DNA of 64,000 nucleotides from Candidatus Methanoplasma cognatum (GTDB lineage: Archaea; Thermoplasmatota; Thermoplasmata; Methanomassiliicoccales; Methanomethylophilaceae), in NCBI GenBank assembly GCA_009777615.1, contig WRLM01000001.1, positions 310,001 through 374,000 of the forward strand, given 5' to 3'. Below, in pieces: positions 9,438 through 16,533 of this stretch. The position numbers and the translations under genes are program-made. How positions within the stretch are numbered: position 1 is the first letter of the stretch; each line of letters opens with the position of its first letter. Below the pieces are notes generated by a model. It did not search any database. It saw nothing but the letters and a program-made list of their open reading frames with translations, and was not told the DNA's origin.

Positions 9438-10453
9438 ACCTCCCTGACGGTCTCATCGATCTTCATTCCGAAGTGTCTTCCGCCGGATTCCAATCTGGCG
9501 AAAACTTTGTCCCCTTTCTTTATTCTTGAGACGGATACGGAACCGTCCGGGCCGCTGAGTTTGACGGTCTCCGCATTCTGCAGGATCGTGGAATAAACGC
9601 TCTTTCCGTCGGAGGCTTCGAGAAGCACCATCGGTCTTTTCTCGATCTTGCATCTTCCCACGGAAGATATCCTTGTGTTCCCCTCCGAGTCGACGATAAG
9701 GATGGGATCTCCGGAACGGTATTCGGAGAGGTATCTTGTTTTCCCTTCACGATCAAGGGCGTAAGAGTGGACCGCACCGGCGTTAACTCTGAAAGGCCTA
9801 GCCGCGACGTACCCGTTCTCTTCACTCTCCGACTGGATAAGGAATAAACAGGACGCCTGCGAGCCGATGAGCATGCCTTCTCCGGGGTTCATCATGCTCA
9901 CCGTGTCGACGCACACCCTGTCGCCCATCTCAATGTTCCTCACAGAAACGACCTCCAGCGGGGTGAGTTCTATCTTTTTAGATGAAGATATCAAATCGGA
10001 GAACCTTCTGACATCATTTCCTGTTTCTGCGATAATGACGATCCCGTCCACTCCTTTCTCAAGCGTTTGGAGATAGACCCTGGCGTCCTCAGGGTCGGAC
10101 GCACAGGCGTAGATCTTCGTGCCGGTGCCTCTGAACCTAGCTATCATGTTCTCCAGCGGTATGATGGTCCAGTCTGAATTCCCGAGGATTACGGCTTCGC
10201 ATTTCCCCCCCAGGGACATGGCGCGGTCCTGATCCTCCGGCGTGTTCAGCTTTATGAACATGATATTATCGGAGATGATCCCGCCGCTGTTGAACAGCAA
10301 TCTCACATTCCCGAGGGATCCGAGGTCCGCATCTTCCGGCCTGACGATGGCGGTAGTGATCCCGGACTCCAGCGCGCTCGTGACGAGTTCTTTCCTGAGG
10401 CCTTTGTCATCGGGGCCGTCGGCCATTATTATCATTTCTTTGGGCATTGTCAT
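9434..10453 (-). CDS. 3-dehydroquinate synthase II (archaeal type)
   Basis: A 339-residue archaeal dehydroquinate synthase of the MJ1249 family. It oxidatively deaminates and cyclises the product of ADH synthase to 3-dehydroquinate, so this organism does not start the pathway from DAHP. Recognisable stretches are [48 protein letters not shown] and [15 protein letters not shown]. It overlaps both flanking genes by ATGA. Confidence 0.93.
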   Translation of the reverse strand: MTMPKEMIIMADGPDDKGLRKELVTSALESGITTAIVRPEDADLGSLGNVRLLFNSGGIISDNIMFIKLNTPEDQDRAMSLGGKCEAVILGNSDWTIIPLENMIARFRGTGTKIYACASDPEDARVYLQTLEKGVDGIVIIAETGNDVRRFSDLISSSKKIELTPLEVVSVRNIEMGDRVCVDTVSMMNPGEGMLIGSQASCLFLIQSESEENGYVAARPFRVNAGAVHSYALDREGKTRYLSEYRSGDPILIVDSEGNTRISSVGRCKIEKRPMVLLEASDGKSVYSTILQNAETVKLSGPDGSVSVSRIKKGDKVFARLESGGRHFGMKIDETVREV

Positions 10454-11253
10454 TCCTTTATCAGATTGTACGCGTCTTCAACGCTCGATCCGCGGAGAAC
10501 GATGCCGGATATCGCGCGCATCATCATCTCGGCGTTCCTGTGCTGGAACACGTTCCTTCCTATGGACACTCCTTTTCCTCCGGCTTGAAGGGAATCGTAC
10601 ACCATATTCAATATATCGAGGTCGGACTTCATCTTCGGCCCGCCGGCGATGACCACCGGCGCCAAGGCCCCCTTCACCACTTTTCTGAAAGAATCCACGT
10701 CCCCTGTGTAGCTGCATTTTACTATATCGGCGCCGAGTTCGGTGGCGACCCTCGCGGCGTGCGCGACGGCATCCGGGTCGTATGAGTTCTTGATCGAGGG
10801 GCCACGGGGGTACGCCATTGCGATAAGGGGCATCCCCCACTCGGCGCATTCCTCGGCGATTATCCCCATGTCGTATAACATGTCGGACTCCGTTTCGGCG
10901 CCGACGTTGATGTGAACGGAGACGGCATCGGCGCCGATCTTCAGTGCTTCTGCGACGCTGGCGACGAGCGTTTTTTCTCTGGAGGTAACTCCGATATCCG
11001 TGGAAGCGGACAGATGCAGTATCAGCCCGACGTCTTTGCCAGAGGTACGGTGGCTAAAACGGATCAGACCTTTGTGCATCAGAACCGCGGTCGCACCGCC
11101 GTTCGCGACGTCATCGACGGTCTTCTTCATATCTATGAGACCTTCCACCGGACCGATGGAAACACCATGGTCCATGGGAACGATGACGCTGTTGCCTGTC
11201 TTCCTGTCTACGATCCTCTCCATTCTTATGCTTTTTCCGTACATAGCTTTCAC
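10450..11253 (-). CDS. 2-amino-3,7-dideoxy-D-threo-hept-6-ulosonate (ADH) synthase
   Basis: The first enzyme of the archaeal shikimate pathway, an aldolase-fold protein of the MJ0400 family, 267 residues. Key stretches are [45 protein letters not shown], the Schiff-base region [11 protein letters not shown], and [11 protein letters not shown]. It is the first gene of the seven-gene operon; the start at 11253 lies about 48 bases from a TATA box at 11301-11310. Sequence alone does not fully exclude a plain class I fructose-bisphosphate aldolase, but the operon context settles it. Confidence 0.92.
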   Translation of the reverse strand: MKAMYGKSIRMERIVDRKTGNSVIVPMDHGVSIGPVEGLIDMKKTVDDVANGGATAVLMHKGLIRFSHRTSGKDVGLILHLSASTDIGVTSREKTLVASVAEALKIGADAVSVHINVGAETESDMLYDMGIIAEECAEWGMPLIAMAYPRGPSIKNSYDPDAVAHAARVATELGADIVKCSYTGDVDSFRKVVKGALAPVVIAGGPKMKSDLDILNMVYDSLQAGGKGVSIGRNVFQHRNAEMMMRAISGIVLRGSSVEDAYNLIKE

Positions 11254-11298
11254 CGGCCACAGCTTTCAGCGTTGTGGCTGAGGATGGTTAGTTAGGTG

Positions 11299-11312
11299 AA
11301 AAATATAAATCT
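11299..11312 (-). promoter_or_regulatory. TATA box of the aro operon
   Basis: On the minus strand the sequence ATTTATATTT (11310-11301) is a good archaeal TATA box. A start about 25 bases downstream, near 11276, would leave a leader of roughly 20 bases before the first aro gene. No other promoter is needed downstream because every internal junction overlaps. Confidence 0.55.
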
Positions 11313-11587
11313 GTTGCAGGAAGTAGGAGTTTTACCAGAATGGACAATCTGTTTCCCGAAAGGCAACATTGTTCTAGGGAACTTTTAGACTTTTAGAAAC
11401 AATATAAGCCGATCATGACAGCTCCGTTGAAAACATCCGCAAAGAACATGAGGACCGAAGCAAGGTACATTTCCACTTACCCACAGTTTTTAAATAAACT
11501 TTTCTCTTTATTCAATATAGATGATTGCACATAGAAACAACATCATTCGCAATGCGCATATTATCAATGAAGTGTGGTGAGTACCAA

Positions 11588-12784
11588 ATGAACGATGTCA
11601 AGGATATATACCTGTGTGATTTTGATGGGGAAGCATTCGAGGTGCTTTGTCAAAAATTATTGCAAAAGCACTATCGGGCCGATGTAGAACATGTACCGCT
11701 GGTGGGTGACGGGGGAAAGGACTTGATTGTTCGTTTTACTCAAACGGATGTAATGTATATAGAATGCAAGCATCACCACAAACCCATCGGAAGGCCAGCA
11801 GTTCAGAAATTACACTCGGCCATGATGACAGACGGAGTAAAAAAAGGGATGATAATAGCCACAGGCGGATTCACCGACGATGCGAAAAAACACATTCGGG
11901 AGAACAGACTTAACATAGAGACCATGGATTTCTTCGATTTGAAGTCCATCGGTTCCGAACATGGCTATAGAATTCTGTTAAATCCCACCTCAGATTACAT
12001 AACGATATGCACTCTGGCACCGTACGATGTGATAGACATCGAAAACATCATTAAAAGCAACATGGGTATACGACAATCTGGAAAAACAAAAGTCGATCTT
12101 GATTTTGAGATGCTAAAAAATGAGAGGGAAGATAGATATGCATATCGCTTACATGTCTCAGCACACGAAGATTTTAAAATGACGAATGGCAGGTTGTTAA
12201 AAAAACTGGACAAAGAAATGGACATCTTGTTGGACCAGAATGGTCTAAAAACCATGCCGGAGATATCGCGCATCATTAAAAAACTGTCAGACAGAGACAA
12301 GGTTGAGGGGCCAATGCCTATCGATATGAACATAAAGCAAATTGAGTCCGATGTCAAAGAGATCATGATTCGGCAGTTCACAGAAGACATATCCTATGTG
12401 GGGAACAATGGTAGCTGTTATAACAAAACATGTAGTCCCAAACCAAAGAGCGTGATAGTGTCTTTCGAATATCTTCTTAAGTATTCAGTAGCGCATATTG
12501 CTTTCGGAGCCTTTGGGCTGAAATCCGAAATATCGTTCATAGAGAATAAGAACGATGCTCCCATAATATTATCAAAGAATATTCGAACAGATGGACTGTG
12601 CCTTTGCGATGATTGCAGGACCTTAGTCAAACAAATACATACGTGCTCCAGCTGCGGCAGGTTTACCTGTAAGAAATGCACTCTTCAATACAAAAAAGGT
12701 CTTTTTTCAAGGTGGAATGACGTGTGCAATGATTGCAGTAAAAAATATTCAGGGCAAAAAGTAAAACTTAGAAAAGCAGAATGA
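11588..12784 (+). CDS. Mrr-like restriction endonuclease with C-terminal zinc finger
   Basis: A 398-residue protein from the ATG at 11588, which has a GGTGAG ribosome-binding site just upstream; the frame is open from 11525. The first ~110 residues show a PD-(D/E)XK nuclease core of the Mrr type: FEVLCQKLL, VGDGGKDLIVRF with the catalytic Asp, YIECKHH with the E-x-K, then VQKLHSAM. The C-terminus (about residues 340-390) holds a treble-clef-like cysteine cluster (CDDC, CSSCGRFTCKKC, CNDC). The middle is unassigned. Mrr-type enzymes restrict modified or foreign DNA. It is the first gene of the AT-rich defence island. Confidence 0.7.
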   Translation: MNDVKDIYLCDFDGEAFEVLCQKLLQKHYRADVEHVPLVGDGGKDLIVRFTQTDVMYIECKHHHKPIGRPAVQKLHSAMMTDGVKKGMIIATGGFTDDAKKHIRENRLNIETMDFFDLKSIGSEHGYRILLNPTSDYITICTLAPYDVIDIENIIKSNMGIRQSGKTKVDLDFEMLKNEREDRYAYRLHVSAHEDFKMTNGRLLKKLDKEMDILLDQNGLKTMPEISRIIKKLSDRDKVEGPMPIDMNIKQIESDVKEIMIRQFTEDISYVGNNGSCYNKTCSPKPKSVIVSFEYLLKYSVAHIAFGAFGLKSEISFIENKNDAPIILSKNIRTDGLCLCDDCRTLVKQIHTCSSCGRFTCKKCTLQYKKGLFSRWNDVCNDCSKKYSGQKVKLRKAE

Positions 12785-12905
12785 GCCCTATCGCAGTTAA
12801 TGTGCATGTTTCTTGCGTAATACAAACCCAAACTTAATAAAAGCTATTTTGGGTGCAATGTGGGAAGAAGGAGTTTAGCATCCCAGGGAGAGAATTATAT
12901 TTTCA

Positions 12906-13181
12906 ATGCGATTCTATACTATGGAATGTTCAGTGGAGCATGATGAGAAAGGCTGCAGATTCAATCTTATGGCGGACGGACAGGCAGGAGGATACATCAT
13001 ATATGAGGTATGCGACGGGTGCTTTGATATTCAGCACACGGTGGTCTATCCCGAGCTGAGGGGGAATGGGCTAGGGGAGGTCCTGGTTGCTGCAGCGACG
13101 GAATACGCGGAGAGTAAAGGATTCAGAATGATGCCGACGTGTAGTTATGCAAAGAGGTTATTGAGTTTGAGGGGGCCGTAA
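12906..13181 (+). CDS. Small GNAT-fold N-acetyltransferase (YjdJ-like)
   Basis: A 91-residue protein matching the short YjdJ/GCN5-related family: GGYIIYEV, the beta-bulge IQHTVVYPELRGNGLGEVLV that forms the acetyl-CoA pocket, and the ending GFRMMPTCSYAKRLL, which corresponds to the family's conserved PxCxYA end. The substrate is unknown. It sits between the Mrr-like gene and the CBASS operon; I see no link to either. Confidence 0.7.
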   Translation: MRFYTMECSVEHDEKGCRFNLMADGQAGGYIIYEVCDGCFDIQHTVVYPELRGNGLGEVLVAAATEYAESKGFRMMPTCSYAKRLLSLRGP

Positions 13182-13235
13182 CAGTACAAGAAAAGCAAAG
13201 ACATAGGCCATCTGAGCTCGTGACATTGTCAAATG

Positions 13236-13247
13236 CCCCCCCCCCCC
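13236..13247 (+). repeat. Poly-C tract of 12 bases
   Basis: Twelve consecutive C residues lie in the spacer between the GNAT gene and the CBASS promoter. Such tracts can slip during replication or sequencing. It is outside any ORF and about 105 bases upstream of the CBASS TATA box. Confidence 0.85.
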
Positions 13248-13349
13248 GCTAGAAAATAAATACAGCACACAATTAAAAACAAAATATCTAGCTATTCTTT
13301 CGTTTTTCTTTGTAAACTTATCAAACGAAAAGAAATACTTGCGATCTGT

Positions 13350-13362
13350 GTGGTTTATATAA
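13350..13362 (+). promoter_or_regulatory. TATA box of the CBASS operon
   Basis: GGTTTATATAACC is a strong archaeal TATA box, about 47 bases upstream of the CD-NTase ATG. Transcription would start near 13380, giving a leader of about 20 bases. The three following genes overlap or nearly overlap, so this single promoter would serve them all. Confidence 0.6.
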
Positions 13363-13402
13363 CCTCTATTTATTTTATATAGAAGGACAAATATACATAC
13401 TT

Positions 13403-14605
13403 ATGGCAAGAGATTTTACTGAGAAAGACTGGATTATCGAAACTATGGCTAGATTATTGGATGTTAAACCACAAATATATAAAAAAGCAGAAAGCGTAAA
13501 AAGTGGTCTCACTAACTTCCTAAAAAATCATAATATAGAGGTGTACGCACAGGGGTCTTATGAAATCGGTACGATGGTAAAACCATGCATCAAAGATAAA
13601 GACGGAGATTTTGATATCGATTTGGTCGCACTATTCCCGGATAAAAAGTCAGCTGTTTCTGCCAAGGATATAAAAGAAAAATTAGGAAAACATCTAAAAA
13701 ATCAAAACTACGCAAATAACCTTGGCAAAGAGGGAAAAAGATGTTGGACCTTGCACTTTGAGTTACCAATCAACAATATAGAAAGGGCAGTTTTCCACAT
13801 TGATGTGTTACCCTGTGTCAATGATCCATCGCCGCACTTTGAATTGGGTGAAACCGCCGTCGCAATAACAAACAAAGAGGGGAATAATAGTTATTCTTGG
13901 AGGTCCAGCAATCCAAGGGGATATGCAAAATGGTTTACGGGCATCAACTCGAAATACAAAGAATATCGCGAAAAAGACAGAGTAAGAATTCAAAAAGAAA
14001 ACCCTGATTTGTTCAAATCTCATTCGGATGTCAGCGACGCTTATACGAGAACACCGATGCAAATGGTAATACAGATACTGAAGCGCCATAGAGATATGAT
14101 GTTTATCGGCACAGAAGGCGAAGATAATAAGCCGAGGTCGATATTGATCACAACGCTTGTTGCAAAGATTATCGAAGAAAACAACAAAGTTGTCAACAGC
14201 ACGTATGACTTGCTAAATTTCATACTTGATGGTTTGGTCTTCTATTCGGGTCTTGATTCCAAAAACTATGATCAGGATTCAGCAGAGTACAGGGGAAAAA
14301 AATTGATTCAGAAGAAAAATGGGAAATGGTGTATAAAAAATCCCGCCGATCCCCTTGAGAATCTGGCAGAAAAGTGGAACGAACATCCTCAAATGGCAAC
14401 CGAATTCTTCAGATGGGTCAAAAAGGCAAGAAGTGATCTTATCGATATACTAGACGGCACACCCGAAGAAATCAATAAGGAAATCGAAAAATCAATGGGA
14501 AAGGATGTTGCAGACGAACTCTTTAACAAGATGAATTCAGGTAAATCTCCGACTCCAAAACCACTTACCGTCAATGACAAGACCCCGAAACCATATTTGG
14601 AGTGA
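13403..14605 (+). CDS. CBASS cyclic-oligonucleotide synthase (CD-NTase)
   Basis: A 400-residue nucleotidyltransferase of the cGAS/DncV-like family. The catalytic signature is clear: AQGSYEIGTMVKP at residues 49-61 (Gly51-Ser52) and GDFDIDLVALF at residues 68-78, with metal-binding aspartates 71 and 73. In CBASS such enzymes sense phage infection and make a cyclic di- or trinucleotide that activates an effector. The next two genes are an E2-like protein and an HNH-SAVED effector, which fixes the assignment as a short-form type II CBASS. The nucleotide made cannot be told from sequence. Confidence 0.88.
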   Translation: MARDFTEKDWIIETMARLLDVKPQIYKKAESVKSGLTNFLKNHNIEVYAQGSYEIGTMVKPCIKDKDGDFDIDLVALFPDKKSAVSAKDIKEKLGKHLKNQNYANNLGKEGKRCWTLHFELPINNIERAVFHIDVLPCVNDPSPHFELGETAVAITNKEGNNSYSWRSSNPRGYAKWFTGINSKYKEYREKDRVRIQKENPDLFKSHSDVSDAYTRTPMQMVIQILKRHRDMMFIGTEGEDNKPRSILITTLVAKIIEENNKVVNSTYDLLNFILDGLVFYSGLDSKNYDQDSAEYRGKKLIQKKNGKWCIKNPADPLENLAEKWNEHPQMATEFFRWVKKARSDLIDILDGTPEEINKEIEKSMGKDVADELFNKMNSGKSPTPKPLTVNDKTPKPYLE

Positions 14606-14607
14606 GA

Positions 14608-15348
14608 ATGAACTCAAAAGAATTCATTGATGAGGCAAAGATGCTTTTCAGGGATTTTGAGACAATCACCGAGAGCACGAAAAAGATATCTACCAACAGA
14701 TATGAAAGAGATGAGTATGGTATAGTAGGCACATACCATCTCAACCGCGATTGTGAAAAAAAATATCAAGAAGACTTCAGGCTAGAAGTAAGAGTTAGTA
14801 ATAATAAAAAGAATCCTGTTCCAAGGGTTTGGATTTCAGAGGAATCAATGTCAGATGGGTTTTGTCATGTGTATGCCAAAGGGTACATATGTATGGGTAC
14901 AAAACTTGAGATAATGGATGCATGGGGAGATGAACGAAGCGCAGAATCTTTTTTCGAAAATGTTGTTGATGTGTATCTTATCAATTTGATTTCATTTAGA
15001 GATACAGGAGTTACAATCACAGGGGAGAGGTCGCATGGAGAAGAGGGCATATTCGATTACTATCGGAGATATTTTCCTAACATAAGTAATGACCAAAATC
15101 TCAAGAAAGTTCTTTTATATATAAACAAAATAGCAAAAAAAGATAAGATCGTTAATGTAAAGAAACATAGAATCTGCCCATGCGGTAGCAAAAAAGAAAT
15201 CAAAGATTGTTGCAAAGATGGAATCAATGAAGTCGTGAAAGTTCTAAGTTCTGATTCAGACAGGTGCGGGGCATTCAAATCGGATATCGAAGCGTTAAAG
15301 GGAGCAAAGAGTGGAAGGAAGCGTGAAAATCGTGGTGCAAGAACGTAA
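14608..15348 (+). CDS. CBASS E2-like protein with C-terminal SEC-C zinc motif
   Basis: A 246-residue protein from the ATG at 14608; a GTG at 14602 overlapping the CD-NTase stop is the alternative. The N-terminal ~160 residues look like a bacterial ubiquitin-conjugating E2 fold: a conserved His (GFCHVYAKG, His87) precedes the candidate catalytic cysteine in YICMG (Cys95). Residues 190-202 are a SEC-C zinc motif (CPCGSKKEIKDCC). In short-form type II CBASS an E2-only protein conditions or conjugates the CD-NTase. The SEC-C tail is not something I know from these E2 proteins and may be a partner-binding addition. The E2 call rests on motif and position. Confidence 0.65.
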   Translation: MNSKEFIDEAKMLFRDFETITESTKKISTNRYERDEYGIVGTYHLNRDCEKKYQEDFRLEVRVSNNKKNPVPRVWISEESMSDGFCHVYAKGYICMGTKLEIMDAWGDERSAESFFENVVDVYLINLISFRDTGVTITGERSHGEEGIFDYYRRYFPNISNDQNLKKVLLYINKIAKKDKIVNVKKHRICPCGSKKEIKDCCKDGINEVVKVLSSDSDRCGAFKSDIEALKGAKSGRKRENRGART

Positions 15349-16477
15349 GACTATTCCGGACGCAGTAAAAATACACATCTTTGTATGTTCTGGCGGAAGA
15401 TGTACAATTTGCAATATCGACACTTTAAAAGATTTCCGAACAGGAAAAACAAAGAAAATCGGAGAGTTTGCACATATGGTAGCATTTAGTGATTTAGGTG
15501 AACGTGCAAATCCTCTTTTAACCGAGGAGGAGAGAAATTCAACCGATAATCTGATGCTCCTTTGTCCAAACTGCCATAGTACGATCGATAAAAAAATAGA
15601 AGAAGAAGAGTACAGTGTCGACTGGTTGAAAAGGAAAAAAAGAATGCATGAAGAAAAAGTTGAAAAAATGCTTGATTCTTTAGATACAGCATATTGTCGT
15701 TTTATTAAATATTTAAGCCCTATTGGAGAAAGAGGCTTCACTTTATCGGACAGTGTAATAATGCGCGTTGCGTACGAAAACCAGCTGTATTCAAGACATA
15801 ATATAATAAATCTGTGCGAAAATGGTAATGAAGAAAGCATCGAAGAGTCTCTGAAAAAGATTGATCGCGATTTCAAAAATCGCGTTCAGACACTTATTGA
15901 TAATAATGATTCAGAGCCCATTTGTTTGTTTGCAGTCGCCCCTCAGCCTTTATTGATTTATCTGGGCAGTAAATTCCATGACCTTATGGAAGTAAAGATA
16001 TTTACTCGGTTACACAACGCCCAATGGGTTCTCGATGATAAAGAAAAGGAACCAATCTCATTTTCAGTTGACTTTCCTGAACAAATAAATCGCGATAACG
16101 AAGTCCTATTGATTTTAGAGTGTACCAATGTAGTGACAAAAGAAAGAGTGGAAAACACATTTGGAAAAAATGTGGATATATGGAGGATATCTTCAGAATG
16201 TAAAGGCATTGACAGGATTGGGAATCAGAACGAAATCTCAAAATTTGAGTCATTGTGCGCCGAAGTCATCGACATGATAGGTAATGCATATGGGCGCGAC
16301 AAAGAGATCAACCTGCTACCTGTAGTGTGTAACTCCCTTGCAATAGCATTTGGAAGAGCAATCATGCCTAAAGCACAAACCATAATCCGAATATATGACT
16401 CAACTATTGTTTCAGGTGAGATGACCGATGCATACTCATTCACACTCTACAATGGAAGATGGAAGGTCGATTCGTAG
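15311..16477 (+). CDS. cap5: CBASS effector Cap5: HNH nuclease fused to SAVED sensor
   Basis: A 388-residue effector that starts at a GTG inside the end of the E2 gene (38-base overlap). Residues ~15-110 are an HNH nuclease with zinc cysteines (CTIC, CPNC), the histidine in GEFAHMVAFS, the asparagine in STDNLMLLC, and CHSTIDKK. Residues ~190-388 are a SAVED domain, which binds cyclic oligonucleotides; the end LPVVCNSLAIAFGRAIMPKA is typical. Ligand binding makes Cap5 assemble and degrade double-stranded DNA. The stop is TAG, noteworthy because pyrrolysine is common in this lineage; read-through would add only nine residues. Confidence 0.85.
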   Translation: MEGSVKIVVQERKTIPDAVKIHIFVCSGGRCTICNIDTLKDFRTGKTKKIGEFAHMVAFSDLGERANPLLTEEERNSTDNLMLLCPNCHSTIDKKIEEEEYSVDWLKRKKRMHEEKVEKMLDSLDTAYCRFIKYLSPIGERGFTLSDSVIMRVAYENQLYSRHNIINLCENGNEESIEESLKKIDRDFKNRVQTLIDNNDSEPICLFAVAPQPLLIYLGSKFHDLMEVKIFTRLHNAQWVLDDKEKEPISFSVDFPEQINRDNEVLLILECTNVVTKERVENTFGKNVDIWRISSECKGIDRIGNQNEISKFESLCAEVIDMIGNAYGRDKEINLLPVVCNSLAIAFGRAIMPKAQTIIRIYDSTIVSGEMTDAYSFTLYNGRWKVDS

Positions 16478-16533
16478 TCCTTAAATATCCCGTGGCGAAC
16501 ATAAAAACAATGAAACTGCCCAAGATAACAGCG

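Noticed and set aside
6176-9596. Numerous plus-strand ORFs opposite the aro operon
   Set aside because: All are shadows of well-identified minus-strand enzymes.
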